From positions 13,825,736-13,889,735 of the forward strand of contig NC_054741.1 of assembly GCF_018143015.1 (NCBI RefSeq): 64,000 bases of DNA, read 5' to 3'. Origin of the DNA: Lytechinus variegatus (taxonomy: Eukaryota; Echinodermata; Echinoidea; Temnopleuroida; Toxopneustidae). The notes below the pieces were generated by a model, which did not search any database, was not told where the DNA came from, and saw only the letters and a program-made list of their open reading frames with translations. This document shows, piece by piece, positions 12,001 through 25,432 of the stretch (position 1 is the stretch's first letter; each line of letters starts with the position of its first letter). A program made the position numbers and the translations under genes.

Positions 12001-15000
12001 ATAGATCATATTGATCTCATCATTTTGTTCAGATTATGGTGATCGAATCCTGTTGATCAAATAATATTGTCTGATCATGTTGATCAAATCATATTGATCT
12101 GACCCTGTTTATCAGATCATAATTCATTATTGATCATTGTGTTCAGATTATATTGATCTCAGCCTGGAGTTCAGATCATATTGATCTGAACCTGGTGATC
12201 AGATCATATTGACCTGAGCATGGTGATCAGATCATTTTGATGTGAACCTGATGATCAGGTCATATTGATCTGAGCCGGGTGATCAGATCATATTGATCTG
12301 AGCCGGGTGATCAGATCATATTGATCTGAGCCTGGTGGTCAGATCATATTGACCTGTTAACAGATTCTTTGTATCTTAAGCTATCGTTCAGATCATAATT
12401 CCTGAGCCTGTTAACAGATTCTTGAATTTAAGCCTGTTTTTCAGATCATATTGAACTGAGTCTGTTGATCAAATTCTTTTTTTCTTAACATTTTGTTTAG
12501 ATCATATTGACCTGAGTCTGTTGATCAGATTCTTTGTATCTTAACATGTTGATTAGATCTGTATTTCAGCCTGTTGATCAGATCTGTATCTCAACCTGTT
12601 GATCAGATCATAATATTGACCTGAGCCTGCTTATCAGATTCTTTGTATCTTAACCCGTTGATCAGATCATACTGACCTGAGCCTATTGATCAGATCCTCT
12701 GTATCTGAGCTTGTAGATCAGATCACACTGACCTGATTTTATTCAAATACTTCAGTTAAAACAGAGACAAGACCAATGTGTTGCTGTAACGTTTTATTAT
12801 TATTCTTTTCAGACTTGGAATGATGAGCTGGCAACATGGGCCCAGGAGTGGACAGACTCGTGTTACTACGAGCACGGTTTCCCTGCCGCAGCCGATAATG
12901 AAAAGATTGGTCAGAACCTTTGGCGTGGGTTTGTAGCATCACTTCCCGATGGCTCTGGTCCCCTAAGTAGCTGGTGGGACGAATGGCAATGGTACGACTA
13001 TGAGACGAACACGTGCCTACCGGACAAGATATGCGGTCACTATACACAGGTGAGCAACCTTTTTGGGAAAATTACAGTCTCATGGAGGGGATGGGGGAGG
13101 GGAGGTAGTAAAGGCATAACAAAACATCACAGGAACACGTTTTTTGTTTTCCAGATTTTTGTTAGGCTGTAAGATAGGCTGTGTTTCTCTCAATTTTCCT
13201 TGTTTCTTTGTTTGTTTTCGAGAACCGACTTGACGTTGGTGCAGAACCTCTAAAACTGCCTGCCCGTGTGTGTCATTTGTCTGTCAAAAATGAGTTTGTG
13301 TCATCTCTTTTCATTTCTGTTGTAGTTGGTATGGGATACCTCATATCAAGTCGGATGTGGGAGGAGTTTCTGTGCGGAAGGTTATGATGATACCTTGAAC
13401 TTCACCAATAACTACATTGTTGCTTGCAATTACCGTGAACAGTAAGTATTTTGATTAATCGTAGGCCATCCTATATCAAAAGGGATTCTAGGAAATCATA
13501 AACGATATTATTGTCAGTGCATAAAACTAATGATTGATAACAATTAGTTATGAAGATTCGAAGAAAGACGGGGAAATTAATTAATGGCTGTATAAAATCT
13601 CCAAACATTTCATTCGAAACTTGAAGATGTTATGGCTAGCTCTATACAAGTCACTTCAATTTACTTCAGTTGAATTCAAGAGGATATTACGAAGAGAAAT
13701 AAATAACCATGAGGAAAAATTAAGTTACATTTATCATGGACACTAACACTAACAATGATTATGATTATCCCTAATGCCCTTTATTGTAATTGTAAGTGAT
13801 GATTTTGTTATTTCTGTTTCATTTGATATTTAAGTCTATATCATTATGCCGCCATTCTTCCCTAAACAACGCCCATATTTGTTTATTATTTCTCATCGCA
13901 TCATAAATACTTATATGTTCATGCTATTTTTACGAAAGAAACGAATAATAGTCTTTCATTGCTAGGATACCCAGACTCATTTTACTTAATTTAAGAAAGC
14001 CATTAAACTGCGTTAGAGAGACAGAGTAATGAAAATTGGATTTTATGCATACTTGAAACGTGTGAGATAAGAGCGACTTGTCATCGTCTCCTTATTCTTC
14101 TTTTTTTCGGCTTTCCCGTTCACACAGCTCTCACTCATTTCAACCCCCCCCCCTTCCCCACTCCCTCTCCCTTCTTTCTCTCTCTCTAACACGAGAACCT
14201 ATCGTACAATTATCATTATAATGACTAATACTGTTTGACTTGGCTAATTTCATCAAGTAAACTTTTCGGGCGTACAAATTTGAGGGAGCGGGAGATTGCG
14301 TGCGGTGGAAAATTTCTAAGACGCAAAAATATTCATCCTTTTGACATAAAGAATTAATTATATGACGGATTTTTAAATATGATATTCAGAAATTAGTATC
14401 TTATTACACACTTTTCTTTTTTCCTCCTCTGTCTTGATTTTTTTTTTTTGGGGGGGGGCATGACCCTAGGCTCCCCATCCCCATCTCCGATGATATACGT
14501 TTTGTGAAGTCTCGGATAATAACGAGGAAAAGCAATTATCTCCTTTTTCATCAAATACCTCAAAATACTTTTAATACTACTATTATCGAATTCTTCTTCT
14601 ACTATACTATACTATACTATACTATACTACTACTACAACAACTGCTACTACTACTACTACTACTGCTAATTCTTCTTCTTGTTCTTCTTGTTGTTCTTCT
14701 ACTGCTGCTACTACTACTACTGCTGCTGCTGCTACTTCTACTACTACTTCTATGACTATTACTACTACTTTTACTTATTCTACTACTACTACTATTATTG
14801 TTACTACTTATTACTACTACTTCAACTAAAACTATTACTACTGCTGCTCCCTGCTTTTCTGCTGCTGCTACTGTTACTAATTCTGCCACTGCTATACTTC
14901 ATTTCAATGCAGCATGCACTCTACAAAATAGATATATTCAAATTTCATTTAATAAATTTTCAAGGGATATACTTTTATATTTTTTAGAATATGTATATCT

Positions 15001-18000
15001 TTTTTTAAATAAATATGTTACTTGAAATGACAAGATAATCACTTCTACGACATGAAAATTTTCATTTTTCATGGAAATTGTTTTTAGGGTGATGACGATT
15101 GTATTTCATTAACAAACTGATGAATGGTAAAAACTGACAATTCACATTCGATTTTTTTTTCAGAGGAAACGTGCAAGGTATTAAACCGTATGAGTCAGGA
15201 ACCAGCTGTACTAGATGCACATCTGGAATTATGACATGCGACGACAAACTCTGCCGTGAGTACCTTCTACGTATACAGTCACTCTCACGAATAACCCGAC
15301 TCCAAACCGAAATGTAGTTTGCTATTCGAAATATCGTAATAGCTTTAACCGGTCTAGGGGCGGTTTTGTCGGTCTGGCTGTCACAATGCATTAATGTTTT
15401 GGTGTGGTGTGTTGCGTATGGAGTCAGTGGATAGTAAACCTGTGAACTCCAAGTAACAATAGAAGAATCGCGATTACTTGGGGTATACACTAGGAAAAAA
15501 ATACTTGGTAAAATTTTAACCAGCACGAGGGTGATTATGTGTCCAACCAATTTTGGGCAGTATTTTACCCAATGCGGGAAGCATATTGTCCAGTTAGGTA
15601 AAAAAATGATAATAAGCAGCAATTACCTTAGAATGGGCAAAATTTTCATCGCACTGGATAAATAAAAATGTTGGTTGGACACATGATTACCTTTATGTAG
15701 CATTTTTTACCCAGTATTGTTAATTTGTGTCATGGTCATGACAAACTAATAATGGCAGATTTTGCAGAGTTTTATTTATACTTGTGCTCGATCTTGATCA
15801 TGGTGAATGGAAATGTAAAAAAAATACATGTAGCCAGTGGCGTACTGTGGGTCACGGCATGGGGGGCACCATAAAAAAATTTGAGTCACCTAGTGAGCGC
15901 GCTAAGCGCGCTCAGTTGCTATACTGACCTATATAAAAGAGATATTTTAAGGACAGTGCCATTAAACGGATATGTATCTCACTGACCAAATAATGCGAGC
16001 GCAAAGCGCGAGATGAAAATTTTTGATATATTTAGATCTAGAAAGGGACAATATAAGCAAAGTTTTGTTATTATGTTACATACCTGTCTCGCTAAACAAA
16101 CAATACGAGCGCGAAGCACAAGCTGAAATTTTTGTATATATTAACCCCAAACAGGGACATTATTTTTAAGGACTATATTAAATTAGTAATCAATTAAGAG
16201 TATACTTATCTCACCATATTCATCTAATGCGAGTGCCAAGCGCATGCTGATTTTTTTGTTAGAATTATATCTAAACACATGAAGCTCTTTTTGTAGTCAT
16301 TGTCTTCATGATTAACATACGCATCTCACTAATCAAATATTGCGAGCTCGAAGCGCGAGCTGAAATTTACACCTGAATAGGGGCATTCTACGGCTTGTTT
16401 GTAGGAATTCACTAAGACTCAGGGGCGGATCCAGGATTTTGAAATAGGGGGGGCGCCAGCGGCGAGGGAGCGAAGCGACCGAGCGGGGGGAGGGTGTGAA
16501 AGGGGGATACCCCCCTCCCACGGCAAGGACTTTTTCAAAAAATCATGTCCAAAAGTCGTATTTTGAGAGCACCTTTAGAAGAAAAATGCACACTTAAATT
16601 ACTGTAACTTCATGAATAAAAGACACATACTGACTCATTTAGGAGCTGGTTTCCAGTCACACACCGTATAAGCGGTCATTCAAAACATACATTTGGCAAA
16701 GGATTCCTAAAATTGGCACTTGCTTGCATCGTGTGATTGAAACGTCAAATTTAAATGATACGAAACTGAGACTTGTAATCAATAAGTTCCGAATAATCCA
16801 TTCTGTTTATTGTCATTTGTGTATTTACATTGTGTGTTTCAAACGAGAATTGTTTAGTCGTATGGCAACATGCATAAAATTTGGTTCTTTTTTCCCCAAA
16901 ATGCACAGTAAATTGTTACAAACTACAGAAAAAACGACATCATCTTCTGGTAATCAACCTTTTCCCTCGTATTATTTTCAAATCATCTTCAATAATCCAG
17001 TCATTCTGCACAACCTCAAAGTAATATAATGCTTCTTAAGGGGATTCTCATCATTTTTATTGTTTACGTTCAAAGTCTCTCATCGCGTTGCCATCTTAAC
17101 TTATGACCAGCCAGGATGAAATTGTATTTATATTTATTTTAACATAAGATAATCAATTTTTACGAAGCACTTACATCAGGGAGGGGGAAATCTGTCTTCC
17201 ACCAACCTCCTTGGTCAGATGGATTTGGGTTTACGCGCATATCATCGGCAGCGATCGGGGGGGGGGGGACGGGGGACGTGTTCTCCCTCAAATATTTCGG
17301 GGGAGGTCGCCCCCCCCCTAGATTTTTAAAACTATTTTTTTTTTCGATTTTACTGGCAATTTTTTTTAAAGATATATTGTAATCAGCAACCCTATAGATT
17401 ATCAAACATTAAAAATGGGGTAAGGGAGGGGGATTAATGTCACAATTTCTACTTTTTAACAATACACAATGTGTCCTCGGGACGTTTTTCCCCAGCACGA
17501 AAGTATTTTTATTCTCCCCCCACCCCACCCCCCCCCCGTCACATAAAATCTTCGCTCCTTACGCTGACATATAGCAGCCTATATACACAGCAAACGCGGA
17601 GTGGGGTCGACTGGCGGTGATTGAGAATATACAATTTTGCTCCTTGATAATTCGTTGGAATGATTGCTTCGGCGAAACTTAGTTGGGGCGCCCTGGATAA
17701 TATGCCTCTGAATCTACCAGAAAGTGTAAAAGTTAGTTTACATTAAAAACAAATATGTCTGACCTATACATTTCAGTGAAAACGTACATGACCAAGGCAG
17801 AATGATAATGCTGCGCACGTGGCGCCCGATATAGGGCTTCATCTTTGAGTGAAGAATAATCTCGGGGATAGACATTATCATTCGCATCGTTGACACTTTC
17901 TCTCGCGATCTGTTACTTACAATTTACATGTATTTGCCATAAAGACGGACAAACGCATGTTACAAAAAACACAAAATTTCGGGAAAAAATTATATCCAAT

Positions 18001-21000
18001 CCAACATCTTCACACTGGTCACTGCACTGCAACTCCCGATTACAAGTGGTGCAATTTTCCAACCAATCGACTTGCGCGCCCTGGAATTCCGGAATTTACA
18101 TATTGCAATACAGTATATGACAGAGGTGCATTTGTGCGAACACAAAGGCCATGAACGTAAGTTAAAATATAGTTTTGACTAGATCTAGCCCTTGAAATTG
18201 ACTACATTGTACCAATCCAGTAAATATAACCATCCAAAAAAAAAAAAAAATCCGGCGAAAATAGGGGGGGTGCGCGCCCGGGGCGCCCCCCTCTGGATCC
18301 GCCACTGAAGACCATACGTGTTTCACTGATCAAATGATTTTTTTTTTGATATTCAGATCAGAAAAAGGGATATTTTGAGGACTATTTTTTAAGGAATCCA
18401 TTATGAGTATACATATCTCACCTTAGTCATCTAATGCGAGTGCCAAGCGCATGCTTATTTTGTTAGAATTACATCTAAACACATGAAGCTCTTTTTGTAG
18501 TCGTTGTAATTATGATTATCATACGCATCTCACTAATGAAACATTGCGAGAGCAAAGCGCGAGCTGAAAATATAGGAAATTCATTCCTGAAGAGGGGCAT
18601 TCTAAGGCTTGTTTGTAGGAATTCACTAAGACCATACGTATTTCACTAACCAAATGATGCGAGCGCGAAGCGCGAGCTGAATTTTTTTTTACATTCAGAT
18701 CAGAAAAGGGCCATTTAAAGACTGATTTTAGGAATTCATGAAGAGTAGACATATTTCACCAATCCTTTAATGCGAACGTAAGCACGGACAGGAATTTTTT
18801 TATATTAAGACCTTAAAACGGGGCGATCACTTTAAGTAGTCATGAAAAGAAGCATATGTCACAACAAAAAACAGTAATAGCTCGAACTGCAAGGAAACAT
18901 ATTTGGTATAAATTGACTTTGAATTGACAACGTCATGTCTCTCAAATATACTGGAAAACTATAGTATTCCGAAAAAATATTTGATTACATCTAGTTAAAC
19001 AGACAATGTGTGCACCAGGAACAATGAAGCCATTGGCCCTGAGAAAATTATTTTTCATAAAGTTATGAAAGAAATGTTTATTTAAGTAATATACAGTAAT
19101 ATAACAAGTATCATATAAAATTAATAATTTCTTCTTTCCCATTAAGTTTCTCTTCCTTCTCCCTCTTTTTCTCCCTTTCCCCGTTTTTTTTTTGCCAGCC
19201 GATTGGGGGGCCGTAGTTACGCCACTGCATGTAGCAATGATTAGAAGGGGAAAAAAAATCTTTTTTGCAGATATCTTAAATGCTTTTTAAGTACAAAAAC
19301 ACGTACGTGGAAAAACACAATTTCCTTGTATCCCTGTATCTATGATTGTAACTCCAGTAACTCTGATTCAGTACATTCAATAAGTTGATAATTACTAATG
19401 TTTGGAAAGCATATCATGAATACTTCTAGTTTTAGTATACTCGTGCTCATGCCGATGCAAAACTTAATTGACCGTAGTCTACCCCATACCCGTCTTTTAT
19501 TTCCCTACTGCTACATGAACACACAAAGACTCAGTGTCTTAATGACATTCATGCGATCCTCCTGCACGTATTACTAATACCTCAGTCACATCACGCCATA
19601 CGGCGAGTCGAAAACAACCGTTTATTCATTTTTATTCAATCCACCTATATGTATTTAGTACAAAAAATGTTTAAATGGCTGTTTTCGACTCGCGGAACGG
19701 CTGACGTACAAAGGTGTAAACCTCGCGAAAATACCTGAAAAACAACACGCGATTCAAATGATTAATAGTTTATAATGCGCTTAGAATCCATACCCTCTCC
19801 CCTTTACTCCAATGTTTCGGCCAACGATATTTTTTATTGTAAAGGGTTTTTTATTTTCTTCAAATGAATGAAGCCAGAAGAGGATATTTAATTGTTTGTT
19901 TGATTGATTTCGTTACATTCTGCGTTTCAACAAAATACACAATACAATGATAATATGCTAAATTACAAAAGAAGTAACAAGTGTTGAAAGTTGATCATTT
20001 ATAAGATCTACAATTGTACTCTTAATTTCAGTTAAAAATGTATGGAACTCAGTAAAAAAAAAACATGTAGTAAGTAAAATATCAGTATAGTCTGGTGGCT
20101 GCAGCACTTACGTATATAGATGTGGTGCTCCCCCCCCCCCCCGAATAAAAAAAAGTTTCAGCACCAGGATTAAAAAGGAAAAGGGAAGTTAAAACTGTGA
20201 AATATGATAACGTTCTCCGAATCGGTTGTCAAAATCTGTCACAAAATTAGATTTTAGAGTAGAAAGGTGAACATTTTTGCTCGCTCGCTGCTTTTTAGGC
20301 ATTTTACGTCATGTCTGGACCCTAACATTTTGGATTATTACACCGCTGGGGTGTGGCAAATATGGAATTGCAACTGGTGAGGTGTACGAAAACAAAAATA
20401 AAATGAAAATCGAAACGAAAGGTGTCAAAATGTCATGTTAGAAATGAAATGTGAGCAATCGTGCCAGCTATACGAAAATCATTTAATACATTTTCCATGC
20501 AGGCACCAAAGGTAAGTAAAACAATGAAGTTTTAGGACACCCAATGTGAAAGAATGACACGATTTTATTCCTTAATAATGCAGTATCAAATTCAAATTAC
20601 ATATTTATTCTTAAGGCGTACCTCCCGTGGGACTCTACCTTGACAACGTATATGACAATAAAGACACAGTTTAAGGTTGCAAATTGAAGGAAAATGGGAG
20701 TATAAAGCCAGAGTCAATAGTTGCTTAGACCTCTCCAAGGAGTTATTGTCTAAAGTAAGTGTGTCAGATGCCAACAAACGAGATTAAGATCAAACACAAA
20801 AAGTCACGCGCGCATATGTTTGCACCTATATTTGAGATTCTTTTTTCGCTTTGCTTTTTCATATTCGTCTAAATTGTTATTCTGTACAAGAGTAAAGGAA
20901 AATCGATATGACATCAAAGTTAAGCAATTTTTCAAACCCTGTATCGCTGAAATCAGTCCACTTTGGGGTCAATCGTGAATTATTTTGTGAATTTCGTGAA

Positions 21001-24000
21001 GTTGACAATGTGACACACTTTTGGGGTCATTTTGGATGAAAATCTTTTTTAAAAAATTCAAACGTTCTGCTCCATTATGATTCATTTAATTTCCATTATG
21101 ATTCATTTAATTTCAGTATCATTCCCGCGTCATGCGCTGAAGTTAAAAAAAACAATAAAAATAGAACTACCAAATAATTATTGACAGGCATGTGAGCGGC
21201 CAGGGCAATTTTTTTTGTTAATATTATTGTTATTTTTGGGGCAAGACGAGCCAAATGTGGCACAAATTTGTTCTCAATTGAACAAAGGGGCAATGTATAG
21301 TAAAGGGGAAAAAAGACCAACAACTTAGACCTTTTTTTTACTCTTTTCTCTTCTTTCCTTTTTTGGACTTGACAAATCAAGGAGGCAGGCTCCCCTGCCC
21401 CCTCTAGCGCCTCCATTGGCAGTGGAGGCGTCAGTGTTTTTTGATGGAATGAAGAAGACCCTTTTAAAAAATGTGAAGTCATTCTTTAAAAGATTTAGCA
21501 TATAAATAAAACATCATCATTCCTATTCCAAGAACAATTTATTTCATTGGGAGTAATCAGTTTAGATTTATGTTCTCATTGTACTTTTTTTTGTTTTCCA
21601 TTTTGGCACTTTTTGACAAAAATGTCTGCGGTCGTTCAAGCATCAGTATCATAGTTCTGACAGCTTTTCCAAAAACATAAAAAACGTATCGCTTTATTGA
21701 GATGCACATTATGCCCTGCTACACTGAACAAGTAGACGAAAACATTAATGGCATGGAAACGAGAGAAAGTGTTTCTTCGTATAAAGTAGAAGAGATCTTG
21801 GTGTCTTCAAGAATAATAGTGTCGTTGATGTTTATTAAATGAAATATTGGGCACTGGCTGCGTGCAACATAATACTCCTACAACTTTTTTGCCATATGCG
21901 AGTACAGTACTTAAAATGGGCAAACTGACATGACTGATAGAGGGTGTTTTTTTCAACAGAAACCGCTAGAGGCGGATCCAGGGGGCTCGAGGCCCCCCCC
22001 CCCCCCCCCCTCTTAGCGGAGCCAAAAAACAGAAAAAGGGAAATAAAGGAAAAAAAAAGAAAAGGAGGGAAAAGAGAGGAGTAAAAAGAAGAGGTGGAAG
22101 ACGAGTGAATAAAATAAGATGAGGGGAAGACTTGGAAAATAAAAAAGATCTTTCATGTCACCATATAAATTTTATTGCTCGCTTCATATCTTGTTCAATA
22201 TGGAGTTTAGAAGTCGATATACAAAACATATTTCTCCTCGGAAATTAAACTTTCATTATTTTTGTGTGATTTACAAATTGATTTTTAAAAAGTGTTCTGT
22301 AAAAATGTCAGTAATGGTCTGAATATTAACATATTCTGCTCGCGCTGCGCGTTCATAAATTTTGATTTATCGGGTACCTATCAGGTCCGATTGTCAAAAC
22401 GTACCAGCTAGAGCTGCACACTCGCATTTGATTGGTTTTTAGGTATAAATCTCCATTTTTTTCGGGCTCGCATAATTTTTTTTTTGGTTATTTGTCTATC
22501 CTTGAAATGTCAAGTTTCAGGCCATAATATCATCAGAAATCTCACCCTCATTAGGCATTAATGAATAAGATATTAATTTGAAAATGTGAATTGTCCGGAC
22601 ATGGTGGCTCAGTGGTAGAGCGTCCGCCTCATGAACGGGAGGTCGTGGGTTCGATCCTCGCCGAGTCATACCAAAGACTTATAAAAATGGGACCTTCTGC
22701 CTTCTTGCTAGACGCTCAGCATTTAGATTGGAGAAGGGTAATAATAACATATAATGTTATGCAGGGCCCGCTGGTAGAGCAGTTTCAGCAAGTAGGAAGA
22801 TAGTCATCACTTTCATATGATGACATGTCCTAAGGATGTCCCGGTCCTATGTCAAAACTAAAAGAAGTAATAATGAAAGTGCGATCCATATCTACCTCAC
22901 AGTTTTCCTACAACGTGCTTGAAATATAAAGCAGAAATTGACCTTTTTCAGATCAGAATATCAAATAGTTTAAACTCGCGCTTCGCGCTCGCTTTGATTT
23001 TTCATGATAAAATTTGTACTTAGAATGCCTAGATACTAGGTCTAAATATGAAACACGCGCGCGCATGTTTATTTGAATACTCAAGTTCTCCATTTAAATC
23101 ATTGTCCAGTTTCAGATCACACTGTCAAAAATTTTCTGCTCGCGCTTTGTGCTCGCATTATTAAGAGAGGAAGATCTCTTATTACTCATTATTTTCATGA
23201 TTTAAAAAACATGAATAGTGTGTCCCGTTTTTAGGTCTAAATCTTGATTTTTTTTCCGCTCGCGCTTCGCGCTCGCATGAATTGTTAAGTTATATAGCTA
23301 TCCTGTTCACGATAACAAAAATTGATTACAATTTTCCATTCTCTTTGTAGAAATGTCGAAATTTATCAGTTCGTGCTTGATTTATTTGATTGTTGAAATA
23401 TTTAACGTTCTCATGGCTAAGTGTAAGCAGTCCTTAACAGGTACTTTTTCGATCAGTTCAGAACGTATATAAAAAATTTCTGATCGCGCTTTGCCTGAGC
23501 ATTATTGATGTATGGAAGATCCCCGATTTCCTCATCCTTTTCATGATTTACAAAACATGAATAGAGTGTCTCGTTCAGTAGGTCTAAATATCGAAATTTT
23601 CCGCACGCGCTTCGCGCTCGCATCCATTGCTTACTTATATCTGTTTAAGTTACAAAAGTGCTTAAAATTTCCATTCTTTAGGTAGAAATATCAAAAAAAT
23701 TTCCTTTTCACTCAGTTCATTTCTGCTCGTGCATCGCGTTCGTAGTAATTATACACATCTTTTTCATGATAACAAACATTGCCCAGAATGTTCAAATTTT
23801 AGGGAAAATACATCAATTTTAAAAAAAACCGCGCTTCGCGCTCGCATTATATAAATAAGGATTATAATATATATTTATGTTGATTTATAAGGATAAAGCT
23901 AAGAAGTGACTATAAGGACTACCCCTTCAAAGAAACCAAAAATCTCGGCAAAAATCAACTTCGAGCAGCCGATCGGGGAAAATATGGCTGAAAAGAAATT

Positions 24001-25382
24001 CTGGGCCCCTCTATTGGCGAAGGCTGGATCCGCCCCTGAGTGGGATATACTTATATCACAGGTTTAAAGCGACAGTGTGTCCATGGTGGAAACATGGGCC
24101 TAATGACACCGCAGATTTTGATGCAAATTGCATGATCTGGTAAATGGGAATATTTCGGATAATCCTTGAACAGATCGTAAAATCTGTGTAGTTTTAGAAA
24201 AATTATTATTCGCATATGATATACTTATTATATTATCATGCTGATGATGTGTATTCTTGTATAAAAATGAAAAATCGCAACAAAAGGTTACACAAGTATT
24301 CCCATCGTATTGATTTGATAAATGTCATGTATTATTTCAATTGTGGTTTGAATAAAATTGAGTTAGTGGAGCGGGCTTTGTAATTTTAAATGCAAACTTG
24401 GGCAAATCCAAGCATTAAATGGCCTTTAAGGCAAACAAAAATACATACGACTATATAAAAAAATCAGTAATTTGGCAATGTAGCAATTATCATTTCTTGC
24501 TTTAAAGATGACCGCCTCCCAGAATATCAAATAAGAAATTACCCCCCCCCCCCCGAAATAGGCAAATTGGTTGTATTTACACAATAAATGACATAAAATG
24601 TGGATTTTCTCGAGCTTCTTGTAACCTTAAAAAACAAAGACGTCAAAATTACGGTTGTATTAATAAGATACAAAAAGTGGGCCATGAAAGAATTCCATCA
24701 AGTCTAGTCCGTTTCCTACAACACCTGCGCGCAAATACTATTTCAATGACTTTCTCACTCGGTATGTTTGCTAGCTGGGTATCACCGACAAGAAGAGTGC
24801 AACAAACTGATTCTTAGGCGAGAATGAGGTCCAATATTGACACCCTCTATCAACACAACCTTGAGATTTTTATTTGTACCTTATTCTTTTCATTTTTTCA
24901 CATTCAGGTCAATGCCAAGCTGGGGAAACAGAAGCCGGTATGTTTTCATGTAAACATCTTACCTCGTTTGATGTTTGACGACAAATGTGTATTAATGTTG
25001 ATATCTAAAAAAAATCATACTTAAAAGTGTATGTATCGTAGAAGAGCGTCGAAAGCACGCATGAGGCACATCAATTTTTTTTTATAAAACTTCAACATTA
25101 TTCAAGTTTCATCAAAAGTAGGTAAAATTTTCAACTTTCAATGTGGAAGAGGGTTTCGCAACCCGTTTTCTCGCCAGACATTGCATTGCAGCAATGCGTC
25201 CTTGAAAAAAGTGTGGAAGCTTGAATAATGTTATAGATGTGTTGATCTCTCCCTGAGTTTGGGTCCCTACGTTAAAGAACCGCGAAAATGTGAGATAGAA
25301 TATTTAAAAACTAATATCTTGAAGAGCATGGATAGAAATATTGATTACTCGAGTTTATCATGTTTTTGAATATTACATATAT

Positions 25383-25432
<50 letters not shown>

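Larger units (their letters stand above)
9084..12812. other. Intron 1: SINE, mariner-like element and minisatellite
   Basis: Holds the SINE at 9688, the mariner-like element at 10277 and the minisatellite at 11876, each listed separately. The remaining sequence shows no coding exon consistent with the phase 0 junction between exons 1 and 2. Confidence 0.7.
15256..24907. other. Intron 4 (9.65 kb), transposon nest
   Basis: Consists largely of the elements at 15485, 15835 (with 16420 inside) and 21966 (with a SINE inside). The stretches 19236-21965 and 24041-24907 are AT-rich with poly-C runs (20130, 24541) and show no exon fitting the phase 1 junction. Confidence 0.7.

Noticed and set aside
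11876..12735. CRISPR-like or satellite array
   Set aside because: Contiguous imperfect units of roughly 27-28 bp with no spacers; an intronic minisatellite.
17160..18154. ORFs of 60-80 codons inside the nested transposon
   Set aside because: No transposase motif and no shared reading frame with related elements; chance ORFs.
22593..22665. tRNA gene at the SINE head (also 9688)
   Set aside because: A/B boxes are present but the acceptor stems do not pair and the sequence continues into a SINE body.
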